Origin: Panulirus ornatus
Lineage: Eukaryota; Arthropoda; Malacostraca; Decapoda; Palinuridae
Assembly: GCF_036320965.1 (NCBI RefSeq)
Contig: NC_092270.1
Span: 23,881,391-23,945,390 of the forward strand
Length of the DNA: 64,000 nt
Direction: 5' to 3'
The notes under the pieces are model-generated. The model was not told where the DNA came from. It was given only the letters and a program-made list of their open reading frames with translations, and searched no databases. The position numbers were made by a program, and so were the translations under genes. How positions within the stretch are numbered: position 1 is the first letter of the stretch; every line of letters starts with the position of its first letter. Below are positions 14,434 through 34,254 of the stretch, piece by piece.

Positions 14434-14437
<4 letters not shown>
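14233..14437 (-). mobile_element. S5: short non-autonomous RTE derivative
   Basis: Minus-strand copy; head at 14437, tail lost just inside the CTCGC hairpin arm where it fuses to RTE-7. Near-identical to S6 because both belong to the 2.62-kb tandem duplication. Confidence 0.85.

Positions 14438-14500
<63 letters not shown>
14438..14500. repeat. (TA)n microsatellite
   Basis: TA tract between the S5 head and the truncated start of RTE-8. Confidence 0.97.
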
Positions 14501-14503
<3 letters not shown>

Positions 14504-16852
14504 GGTTGATTAGAAAGGGTAGTGAGTGGTGGGATGAAGAAGTAAGAGTATTAGTGAAAGAGAAGAGAGAGGCATTTGGACGATTTTTGCAGGGAAAAAA
14601 TGAAATTGAGTGGGAGATGTATAAAAGAAAGAGACAGGAGGTCAAGAGAAAGGTGCAAGAGGTGAAAAAAAGGGCAAATGAGAGTTGGGGTGAGAGAGTA
14701 TCATTAAATTTTAGGGAGAATAAAAAGATGTTCTGGAAGGAGGTAAATAAAGTGCGTAAGACAAGGGAGCAAATGGGAACTTCGGTGAAGGGCGCAAGTG
14801 GGGAGGTGATAACAAGTAGTGGTGATGTGAGAAGGAGATGGAGTGAGTATTTTGAAGGTTTGTTGAATGTGTTTGATGATAGAGTGGCAGATATAGGGTG
14901 TTTTGGTCGAGGTGGTGTGCAAAGTGAGAGGGTTAGGGAAAATGATTTGGTAAACAGAGAAGAGGTAGTGAAAGCTTTGCGGAAGATGAAAGCCGGCAAG
15001 GCAGTAGGTTTGGATGGTATTGCAGTGGAATTTATTAAAAAAGGGGGTGACTGTATTGTTGACTGGTTGGTAAGGTTATTTAATGTATGTATGACTCATG
15101 GTGAGGTGCCTAAGGATTGGTGGAATGCGTGCATAGTGCCATTGTACAAAGGCAAAGGGGATAAGAGTGAGTGCTCAAATTACAGAGGTATAAGTTTGTT
15201 GAGTATTCCTGGTAAATTATATGGGAGGGTATTGATTGTTAGGGTGAAGGCATGTACAGAGCATCAGATTGGGGAAGAGCAGTGTGGTTTCAGAAGTGGT
15301 AGAGGATGTGTGGATCAGGTGTTTGCTTTGAAGAATGTATGTGAGAAATACTTAGAAAAGCAAATGGATTTGTATGTAGCATTTATGGATCTGGGGAAGG
15401 CATATGATAGAGTTGATAGAGATGCTCTGTGTGGAAGGTATTAAGAATATATGGTGTGGGAGGAAAGTTGTTAGAAGCAGTGAAAAGTTTTTATCGAGGA
15501 TGTAAGGCATGTGTACGTGTAGGAAGAGAGGAAAGTGATTGGTTCTCAGTGAATGTAGGTTTGCGGCAGGGGTGTGTGATGTCTCCATGGTTGTTTAATT
15601 TGTTTATGGATGGGGTTGTTAGGGAGGTAAATGCAAGAGTTTTGGAAAGAGGGGCAAGTATGAAGTCTGTTGGGGATGAGAGAGCTTGGGAAGTGAGTCA
15701 GTTGTTGTTCGCTGATGATACAGCGCTGGTGGCTGATTCATGTGAGAAACTGCAGAAGCTGGTGACTGAGTTTGGAAAAGTGTGTGGAAGAAGAAAGTTA
15801 AGAGTAAATGTGAATAAGAGCAAGGTTATTAGGTACAGTAGGGTTGAGGGTCAAGTCAATTGGGAGGTGAGTTTGAATGGAGAAAAACTGGAGGAAGTGA
15901 AGTGTTTTAGATATCTGGGAGTGGATCTGGCAGCGGATGGAACCATGGAAGCGGAAGTGGATCATAGGGTGGGGGAGGGGGCGAAAATCCTGGGGGCCTT
16001 GAAGAATGTGTGGAAGTCGAGAACATTATCTCGGAAAGCAAAAATGGGTATGTTTGAAGGAATAGTGGTTCCAACAATGTTGTATGGTTGCGAGGCGTGG
16101 GCTATGGATAGAGTTGTGTGCAGGAGGATGGATGTGCTGGAAATGAGATGTTTGAGGACAATATGTGGTGTGAGGTGGTTTGATCGAGTAAATAATATAA
16201 GGGTGAGAGAGATGTCTGGAAATAAAAAGAGTGTGGTTGAGAGAGCAGAAGAGGGTGTTTTGAAATGGTTTGGTCACATGGAGAGAATGAGTGGGGAAAG
16301 ATTGACCAAGAGGATATATGTGTCAGAGGTGGAGGGAACGAGGCGATGTGGGAGACCAAATTTTAGGAGGAAAGATGGAGTGAAAAAGATTTTGAGTGAT
16401 CTGGGCCTGAACGTGCAGGAGGGTGAAAGGCATGCAAGGAATAGAGTGAATTGGAACGTTGTGATATACCGGGGTTGCGGTGCTGTCAATGGATTGAACC
16501 AGGGCATGCGAAGCGTCTGGGGTAAACTATGCAAAGTGTATGGGGCCTGGATGTGGAAAGGGAGCTGTGGTTTCGGTGCATTATTACATGACAGCTAGAG
16601 ACTGAGTGTGAACGAATGGGGCCTTTGGTGTTTTTCCTTGCGCTACCTTGCACACATGAATCGGAGGGGGTTGTTATTCTATGTGTGGCGAGGTGGCGAT
16701 GGGAACAAATAGAGGGAGACAGTGTGAATTATGTACATGTGTATATATGTATATGTCTGTGTGTGTATATATATGTGTACATTGAGATGTATAGGCATGT
16801 ATATTGTGCGTGTGTGGACATGTATGTATATACATGTGTATATGGGTGGTTT
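14501..16852 (+). mobile_element. RTE-8: chimeric RTE copy made by unequal crossing-over
   Basis: Starts at [10 protein letters not shown] (about residue 341). Reads openly 14506-15444, then a 2-base insertion (GTGTGG for GTGG near 15430) moves it to the frame of 15429-16598. Up to about 16128 it matches RTE-9; from about 16163 it matches RTE-7, including VNNIRVREMSG, the lost stop and the long 3'UTR. The switch lies in a 34-bp identical stretch, so this element is the hybrid product of recombination between neighbours. Confidence 0.9.
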
Positions 16853-17053
16853 GGCGAGGTAGCGTTGAGAACAGAGGACTGGGCCTTTAAGGGAATATCC
16901 TCACCTCGCCCCCTTCTCCGTTCCATCTTTTGGAAAATTAAGAAAAAAAAGCGAGAGGGGACGATTTCCAGCCCCCGCTCCCTCCCCTTTTAGTAGCCTT
17001 CTACGACCCGCAGGGAATACGGGGGAAGTATTCTTCCTCCCCTATCCCCAGGG

Positions 17054-17058
<5 letters not shown>
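16853..17058 (-). mobile_element. S6: short non-autonomous RTE derivative (duplicate of S5)
   Basis: Second copy of S5, offset 2,620 bp, with the same fusion to the RTE 3'UTR and only single-base differences. Confidence 0.86.

Positions 17059-17121
<63 letters not shown>
17059..17121. repeat. (TA)n microsatellite
   Basis: TA tract matching 14438-14500 in the tandem duplication. Confidence 0.97.
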
Positions 17122-21229
<4,108 letters not shown>

Positions 21230-21260
21230 CATATATATATATATATTTTTTTTTTTTTTT
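21230..21260. repeat. Short (TA)n plus poly-T
   Basis: About 16 bp of TA and 15 T, the tail of RTE-11 joined to the truncated 5' end of RTE-10: two same-strand elements in tandem. Confidence 0.9.
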
Positions 21261-23058
21261 GCTTTGTCGCTGTCTCCTGCGTTTGCGAGGTAGCGCAAGG
21301 AAACAGACGAAAGAAATGGCCCAACCCACCCCCATACACATGCCTTGATTCAATCCACTGACAGCACGTCAACTCCGGTATACCACATCGATCCAATTCA
21401 CTCTATTCTTTGCCCTCCTTTCACCCTCCTGCATGTTCAGGCCCCGATCACGCAAAATCTTTTTCACTCCATCTTTCCACCTCCAATTTGGTCTCACTCT
21501 TCTCCTCGTTCCCTCCACCTCCGATACATATATCCTCTTGGTCAATCTTTCCTCACTCATTCTCTCCATGTGACCAAACCATTTCAAAACACCCTCTTCT
21601 GCTCTCTCAACCACGCTCTTTATATTTCCACACATCTCTCTTACCCTTACATTACTTACCCGATCAAACCACCTCACACCACATATTGTCCTCAAACATC
21701 TCATTTCCAGCACATCCATCCTCCTGCGCACAACTCTATCCATAGTCCACGCCTCGCAACCATACAACATTGTTGGAACCACTATTCCTTCAAACATACC
21801 CATTTTTGCTTTCCGAGATAATGTTCTCGACTTCCACACATTCTTCAAGGCTCCCAGAATTTTCGCCCCCTCCCCCACCCTATGATCCACTTCCGCTTCC
21901 ATGGTTCCATCCGCTGCCAGATCCACTCCCAGATATCTAAAACACTTCCCTTCCTTCAGTTTTTCTTCATTCAAACTCACCTCCCAATTGAATTGACACT
22001 CAACCCTATTGTACCTGATAACCTTGCTCTTATTCACATTTACTCTTAACTTTCTTCTTTCACACACTTTACCAAACTCAGTCACCAGCTTCTGCAGTTT
22101 CTCACATGAATCAGCCACCAGCGCTGTATCATCAGCGAACAACTGACTCACTTCCCACGCTCTCTCATCCCCAGCAGACTTCATACTTGCCCCTCTTTCC
22201 AAAACTCTTGCATTCACCTCCCTAACAACCCCATCCATAAACAAATTAAACAACCATGGAGACATCACACACCCCTGCCGCAAACCTACATTCACTGAGA
22301 ACCAATCACTTTCCTCTCTTCCTACACGTACACATGCCTTACATCCTCGATAAAAACTTTTCACTGCTTCTAACAACTTTCCTCCCACACCATATATTCT
22401 TAATACCTTCCACAGAGCATCTCTATCAACTCTATCATATGGCCTTCTCCAGATCCATAAATGCTACATACAAATCCATTTGCTTTTCTAAGTATTTCTC
22501 ACATACATTCTTCAAAGCAAACACCTGATCCACACATCCTCTTCCACTTCTGAAACCACACTGCTCTTCCCCAATCTGATGCTCTGTACATGCCTTCACC
22601 CTCTCAATCAATACCCTCCCATATAATTTGCCAGGAATACTCAACAAACTTATACCTCTGTAATTTGAGCACTCACTCTTGTCCTCTATGCCTTTGTACA
22701 ATGGCACTATGCACGCATTCCGCCAATCCTTAGGCACCTCACCATGAGTCATACATACATTAGATAACCTTGCCAACCAGTCAACAATACAGTCACCTCC
22801 TTTTTAAATAAATTCCACTGCAATACCATCCAAACCTGCTGCCTTGCCGGCTTTCATCTTCCGCAAAGCTTTTACTACCCCTTCTCTGCTTACCAACTCA
22901 TTTTCCCTAACCCTCGCACTTTGCACACCACCTCGACCAAAACGCTCTATATCTGCCACTCTATCATCAAACACATTCAACAAACCTTCAAAATACTCAC
23001 TCCATCTCCTTCTCACATCACCACTACTTGTTATCACCTCCCCATTTGCGCCCTTCAC
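21246..23058 (-). mobile_element. RTE-11: 5'-truncated RTE copy
   Basis: Coding part 21369 to about 23058 (minus), starting in the VKGANGEV segment. Disrupted by one inserted base near 22441 (EKAYD) and an AAA-to-TAA stop near 22806 (EFIKKGG). A 3-base deletion removes one residue before FADD, giving QLFADD. The 3'UTR lacks its middle (CATACACATG runs straight into CCTTGATTC near 21340). Confidence 0.9.
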
Positions 23059-23095
23059 TATATATATATGTATATTTATATGTATATATATTATT
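23059..23095. repeat. AT-rich low-complexity link
   Basis: TA, TGTATA and ATT repeats joining RTE-11 to the 28S fragment. No gene seen. Confidence 0.8.
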
Positions 23096-23565
23096 ATTAT
23101 TACTATCGGTATCATCAGTGACAAGCCGTGCATCACAAAATTCCACACCCTTCCTTCCTTCACCTTAGGCAACCACACCAAAGACGCAGACACATTACTA
23201 CTGCCTTGCTTGCCTGCACCTTGTCCACGACTACTGCAGCCCTGCCTGCACGCGTGTATGCATGTCATACGACAGCATCAGCAGCAGCACAGAAAAAGAA
23301 GTAGCAGTAGTAGAAACACAGTATAGTGGCAACACAGAGATGTGCCAACAATGGGTGGCGGGTGAGGAGGAAGAAGAAGAAGAACTTTGCTGTGATGATG
23401 CAGAGAGCTTGGACACAAAATCAACAACACCAAAAGTAAGTCCAACACCACCACCACAACCTCCTTCACCTCGTCCAGTCCTGCGCCTGAACACAGGCCC
23501 GCTTCCTGCACAGGCCCGACTGGCTCAATCCTCAGAGCCAATCCTTTTCCCGAAGTTACGGATCC
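23096..23565 (-). rRNA. 28S rRNA fragment (large expansion-segment region), pseudogene
   Basis: Read on the minus strand from 23565, GGATCCGTAACTTCGGGAAA and AGGATTGGCTCTGAGG match the universally conserved LSU rRNA stretch, followed by AGCC.GTCGGGCC, GAAGCGGG and GGACTGGACGAGG, the lead-in to the big variable expansion segment usually called ES27. The rest (to about 23100) is lineage-variable, with GTGG and CAG-rich repeats as expected for an expansion arm, so its left edge is uncertain. It is a stranded rDNA piece, not a functional rRNA gene. The Glu-rich plus-strand frame 23262-23627 is its antisense shadow. Confidence 0.8.
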
Positions 23566-23800
23566 CTGGGGATAAGGGATTAAGAATACTTCCCACGTAT
23601 TCCCTGCGTGTCGTAGAAGGCGACTAAAAGGGGAGGGAGCGGGGAGCTGGAAATCCTCCCCTCTCGTTTTTTTTTAATTTTCCAAAAGAAGGAACAGAGG
23701 GGGCCAGGTGAGGATATTCCCTCAAAGGCCCAGTTCTCTGTTCTTAACGCTACCTCGCTAACGCTGGAAATGGCGAATAGTTTGAAAAAAAATAAAAAAT
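23562..23800 (+). mobile_element. S7: short non-autonomous RTE derivative
   Basis: Plus-strand copy with head ATCCCTGGGGATAAGGGATT, complete body, CTCGC-TAAC-GCTGG hairpin (one change) and an A-rich tail. Its first bases overlap the GGATCC of the 28S fragment. Unlike most S copies, its tail joins module X rather than TA repeats. Confidence 0.87.
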
Positions 23801-24487
23801 GTAAGAAATAATTTAGAAAACTGAAACTTCTAGCTTGAAATGAAATGAAAAAAGAATGTCACATAATGGTTCAACCTCTGGCTATGGAAAAAGGAAATGT
23901 ATAATTTATTTACACAAACGTCAATAGTAGTTTTCATCAATTTAACCACTGTATCATACTGCCTGGTCCACTTCTCTGATCATGACACTGGAATATTGGC
24001 TTATGATGTTTCTCAATTTGTCTTCATTACACAAAGTACAACCATATCTTGGATACATTATGGTAGGTAGTTGGTCATCCGCCATAATAAAGCCTTGACA
24101 GACCAAAATTTTATCTGGACCTCAACTTTTCCAGTACATTCATGAAAAACACCTTTTTGCTTTCCATCTCTATCACTTTGAAAAAAAAAATGCTCCCTTT
24201 GTTCACATTTCAATGAACGAATAAGCTTCAAATGTCTAAGCTACATTCTTTCCAATTTCACTATTTTCTTGTCAGAGCACCATGTATGAAAACTATCACT
24301 CCAGTAACACAACTATAAACATTTACTTCCCCTTTAAAAATTCTGGGGAAGTCTGTCACGATACACTGCGGGTCACTCTACGACCTGGCGAGGTTTGTAT
24401 TGCAATATTTCTTAATTCACAAAAGTAGTAGCATCACTGGTGGGCGGAAGAACATTCTAGCAACCAAAGCGAGGATCACAGTCCGTG
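23801..24487 (-). repeat. Module X, copy 1 (unidentified repeat)
   Basis: About 690 bp repeated at 54.6-55.3 kb (other strand) and, in part, at 33.7, 50.4, 25.5 and 46.5 kb. On the minus strand it starts TTGCACGGACTGTGATCC and includes short frames such as MADDQLPTIMYPRYGCTLCN, with an AATAAA-like signal and a pyrimidine-TCCATAG stretch near its end. Stops interrupt the first part (after TTFVN). I do not recognise the protein. It ends directly on RTE-12, which lies on the opposite strand. Confidence 0.75.
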
Positions 24488-25534
24488 CAAGTATGAAGTC
24501 TGTTGTGGATGAGAGAGCTTGGGAAGTGAGTCAGTTGTTGTTCGCTAATGATACAGCGTTGGTGGCTGATTCATGTGAGAAACTGCAGAAGCTGGTGACT
24601 GAGTTTGGAAAACTGTGTGAAAGAAGAAAGTTAAGAGTAAATGTGAATAAGAGCAAGGTTATTAGGTACAGTAGGGTTGAGGGTCAAGTCAATTGGGAGG
24701 TAAGTTTGAGTGGAGAAAAACTGGACGAAGGAAAGTGTTTTAGATATCTGGGAGTGGATCTGGCAGCGGATGGAACCATGGAAGCGGAAGTGAATCAAAG
24801 GGTGGGGGAGGGGGCGATAATCCTGATAGCCTTGAAGAATGTGTGGTAGTCGAGAACATTATCTTGGAAAGCAAAAATGTGTATGTTTGAAGGAATTGTG
24901 GTTCCAACAATGTTGTATGGTTGCGAGGCGTGGGCTATGGATAGAGTTGTGCGCATGAGGATGGATATGCTGGAAATGAGATGTTTGAGGACAATGTGTG
25001 GTGTGAGGTGGTTTGATCGAGTAAGTAATGTAAGGGTAAGAGAGATGTGTGGAAATAAAATGAGCGTGGTTGAGAGAGCAGAAGAGGGTGTTTTTAAATG
25101 GTTTGGGCACATGGAGAGAATGAGTGAGGAAAGATTGACCAAGAGGATATATGTGTTGGAGGTGGAGGGAACGAGGAGAAGTGGGAGACCAAATTGGAGG
25201 TGGAAAGATGAATTGAAAAAGATTTTGAGTGATCTGGGCCTGAACATGCAGGAGGGTGAAAGGGGGGCAAGGAATAGAGTGAATTGGATCGATGTGGTAT
25301 TCCGGGGTTGACGTGCTGTCAGTGAATTGAATCAGGGCATGTGAAGCGTCTGGGGTAAACCATGGAAAGTTTTGTAGGGCCTGGATGTGGAAAGGGAGCT
25401 GTGGTTTCGGGCATTATTGCATGACAGCTAGAGACTGAGTGTGAACGAATGGGGCATTTGTTGTCTTTTCCTAGCGCTACCTCGCACATATGAGGGGGGA
25501 GGGGGATGGTATTCCACGTGTGGCGAGGTGGCGA
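24488..25534 (+). mobile_element. RTE-12: 5'-truncated RTE copy, one nonsense codon
   Basis: Begins at ASMKSV (about residue 725), fused to module X so that one frame runs across the junction from 24400. The catalytic motif C is altered to FANDT (first Asp to Asn). A single TAG at 24847-24849 (Lys in VWKSR) breaks an otherwise continuous frame ending at 25311. The long-type 3'UTR stops in GGCGAGGTGGCGATG, where an X fragment follows. Confidence 0.88.
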
Positions 25535-25672
25535 TGCTATTGACGTTTGTGTGAATAAATTGTACATTTCCTTTTCCATAGCCAGAGGTTGAACCATTAT
25601 GTGACGTTCATTTTTTCATTCATTTCAAGCTAAAAGTTTGTTTTCTAAATTGTTTCTTACATTTTTCATATG
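25535..25672 (+). repeat. Module X end fragment upstream of RTE-13
   Basis: The terminal part of X in forward orientation: GTGTGAATAAATTGTACATT, then CCATAGCCAGAGGTTGAACC and the CATTTCAAGCTA..TTTCTTACATTTTTC segment. The same segment precedes RTE-16, 23, 25 and 26. Confidence 0.8.
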
Positions 25673-25715
25673 TATATATATGTATGTGTGTGTGTGTGTG
25701 TATGTGCGTATGTGT

Positions 25716-25758
<43 letters not shown>

Positions 25759-25765
25759 TATGTTA
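25673..25765. repeat. (TG)n/(TA)n leader of RTE-13
   Basis: TATATATG then TG-rich repeats ending at TTATCCCTGGGG. An equivalent TG/TA stretch lies at the same place before every RTE copy with a 5'UTR. Confidence 0.85.
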
Positions 25766-28167
25766 TCCCTGGGGATAGGGGTGAAAGAATACTTCCCACG
25801 TATTCCTCGCGTGTCGTAGAAAGCGACTAGAGGGGACGGGAGCGGGGGGGCGGAAATCCTCCCCTCCTTGTATTAACTTTCTAAAATGGGAAACAGAAGA
25901 AGGAGTCACGCGGGGAGTGCTCATCCTCCTCGAAGGCTCAGAGTGGGGTGCCTAAATGTGTGTGGATGTAACCAAGATGTGAAAAAAGGAGAGATAGGTA
26001 GTATGTTTGAGGAAAGGAACCTGGATGTTTTGGCTCTGAGTGAAACGAAGCTCAAGAGTAAAGGGGAAGAGTGGTTTGGAAATGTCTGGGGAGTGAAGTC
26101 AGGGGTTAGTGAGAGGACAAGAGCAAGGGAAGGAGTAGCAATACTCCTGAAACAGGAGTTGTGGGAGTATGTGATAGAATGTAAGAAAGTAAATTCTCGA
26201 TTAATATGGGTAAAATTGAAAGTTGATGGAGAGAGGTGGGTGATTATTGGTGCATATGCACCTGGGCATGAGAAGAAAGATCATGAGAGGCAAGTGTTTT
26301 GGGAGCAGCTAAATGAGGGTGTTAGCGGTTTTGATGCACGAGACCTGGTTATAGTGATGGGTGATTTGAATGCAAAGGTGAGTAATGTGGCAGTTGAGGG
26401 AATAATTGGTATGCATGGGGTGTTCAGTGTTGTAAATGGAAATGGTGAAGAGCTTGTAGATTTATGTGCTGAAAAAGGACTGATGATTGGGAATACCTGG
26501 TTTAAAAAGCGAGATATACATAAGTATACTTATGTAAGTAGGAGAGATGGCCAGAGAGCGTTATTGGATTACGTGTTAATTGACAGGCGTGCGAAAGAGA
26601 GACTTTTGGATGTCAATGTGCTGAGAGGTGCAACTGGAGGGATGTCTGATCATTATCTTGTGGAGGCTAAGGTGAAGATTAGTATGGGTTTTCAGAAAAG
26701 AAGAGTGAATGTTGGGGTGAAGAAGGTGGTGAGAGTAAGTGAGCTTGGGAAGGAGACCTGTGTGAGGAATTATCAGGAGAGACTGTGTACAGAATGGAAA
26801 AAGGTGAGAACAATGGAAGTAAGGGGAGTGGGGGAGGAATGGGATGTATTTAGGGAATCAGTGATGGATTGCGCAAAAGATGCTTGTGGCATGAGAAGAG
26901 TGGGAGGTGGGCTGTTTAGAAAGGGTAGTGAGTGGTGGGATGAAGAAGCAAGAGTATTAGTGAAAGAGAAGAGAGAGGCATTTGGACGATTTTTGCAGGG
27001 AAAAAATGCAATTGAGTAGGAGAAGTATAAAAGAAAGAGACGGAGGTCAAGAGAAAGGTGCAAGAGGTGAAAAAAAGGGCAAATGAGAGTTGGGGTGAGA
27101 GACTATCAGTAAATTTTAGGGAGAATAAAAAGATGTTCTGGAAGGAGGTAAATAGGGTGCGTAAGACAAGGGAGCAAATGGGAACTTCAGTGAATGGCGT
27201 AAATGGGGAGGTGATAACAAGTAGTGGTGATGTGAGAAGGAGATGGAATGAGTATTTTGAAGGTTTGTTGAATGTGTCTGATGACAGAGTGGCAGATATA
27301 GGGTGTTTGGGTCGAGGTGGTGTGCAAAGTGAGAGGGTTAGGGAAAATGATTTGGTAAACAGACAAGAGGTAGTAAAAGCTTTGCGGAAGATGAAAGCCG
27401 GCAAGGCAGCAGGTTTGGATGGTATTGCAGTGGAATTTATTAAAAAATTGGGTAACTGTATTGTTGACTGGTTGGTAAGGTTATTTAATGTATGTATGAC
27501 TCATGGTGAGGTGCCTGAGGATTGGCGGAATGCGTGCATAGTGCCATTGTACAAAGGCAAAGGGGATAAGAGTGAGTGCTCAAATTACAGAGGTATAAGT
27601 TTGTTGAGTATTCCCTGGTAAATTATATGGGAGGGTATTGATTGAGAGGGTGAAGGCATGTACAGAGCATCAGATTGGGGAAGAGCAGTGCGGTTTCAGA
27701 AGTGGTAGAGGATGTGTGGATCAGGTGTTTGCTTTGAAGAATGTATGTGAGAAATACTTAGAAAAGCAAATGGATTTGTATGTAGCATTTATGGATCTGG
27801 AGAAGGCATATGATAGAGTTGATAGAGATGCTCTGTGGAAGGTATTAAGAATATATGGTGTGGGAGGCTAGTTGTTAGGGAACAAGAAGTTAGGGGAGGG
27901 AACAAGAAGTGGGAGACCAAATTGGAGGTGGAAAGATGGACTGAAAAAGATTTTGAGTGTTCGGGGCCTGAACATGGAGAAAGGTGAAAGGCGGGCAAGG
28001 AATAGAGTGAATTGGAACGATGTGGTATGCCGGGGTGGACGAGTTGTCAATGGGTTGAACCAGGGCATGTGAAGTGTGTGGTGGAAACCATGGAAAGTTC
28101 TTTGGGGCCTGGATGTGGAGAGGGAGTTGTGGTTTGTGGTTTCGATGCATTATTACATGACAGCTAG
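25766..28167 (+). mobile_element. RTE-13: RTE copy with 5'UTR and large internal deletion
   Basis: Has the 5'UTR (25766-25885), start codon, whole endonuclease and the RT up to the GVGG segment (27867). After a TAG (27868-27870) the sequence jumps at about 27897 to the C-terminal [15 protein letters not shown] segment, losing about 1.1 kb including motif B and FADD. Other lesions: TAG at 27017, a lost base near 27041, an extra base near 27613. From 27897 on it is nearly identical to the 3' end of RTE-20. Confidence 0.9.
25886..27019 (+). CDS. RTE endonuclease domain ORF (RTE-13), prematurely stopped
   Basis: A 377-codon frame from the family ATG (MGNRRRSHAG) to a TAG replacing Trp in AIEWEK. 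The APE-type endonuclease is complete: [30 protein letters not shown] and SDH all present. The protein would end in the linker before the reverse transcriptase, so it could at most supply nicking activity. Best read as the 5' part of a broken polyprotein. Confidence 0.85.
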   Translation: MGNRRRSHAGSAHPPRRLRVGCLNVCGCNQDVKKGEIGSMFEERNLDVLALSETKLKSKGEEWFGNVWGVKSGVSERTRAREGVAILLKQELWEYVIECKKVNSRLIWVKLKVDGERWVIIGAYAPGHEKKDHERQVFWEQLNEGVSGFDARDLVIVMGDLNAKVSNVAVEGIIGMHGVFSVVNGNGEELVDLCAEKGLMIGNTWFKKRDIHKYTYVSRRDGQRALLDYVLIDRRAKERLLDVNVLRGATGGMSDHYLVEAKVKISMGFQKRRVNVGVKKVVRVSELGKETCVRNYQERLCTEWKKVRTMEVRGVGEEWDVFRESVMDCAKDACGMRRVGGGLFRKGSEWWDEEARVLVKEKREAFGRFLQGKNAIE

Positions 28168-34068
<5,901 letters not shown>

Positions 34069-34254
34069 CATTGTGATGGTTCTTCTCATGACGCGACGCT
34101 TATTTCATTTCATTTCATTTCAATTCAAGCTAGAAGTTTCAGTTTTCTAAATTATTTCTTACATTTTTCATATGTATATATATGTATAAGTGTGTGTGTG
34201 TATATGTGCGTATGTATGTATATGTATATATATATGTATATATATGTATATTAT
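34069..34254 (+). repeat. X-proximal leader and TG/TA repeat before RTE-16
   Basis: CATTTCATTTCAATTCAAGC, the TTTCTTACATTTTTC segment and TATATATG/TG repeats, as before the other 5'-complete RTE copies, but in normal orientation while the rest of X is inverted. Confidence 0.75.

Noticed and set aside
23262..23627. Acidic, Pro-rich 121-codon frame that looks like a host exon
   Set aside because: It is the antisense of the 28S expansion segment; the conserved 28S match on the other strand explains it.
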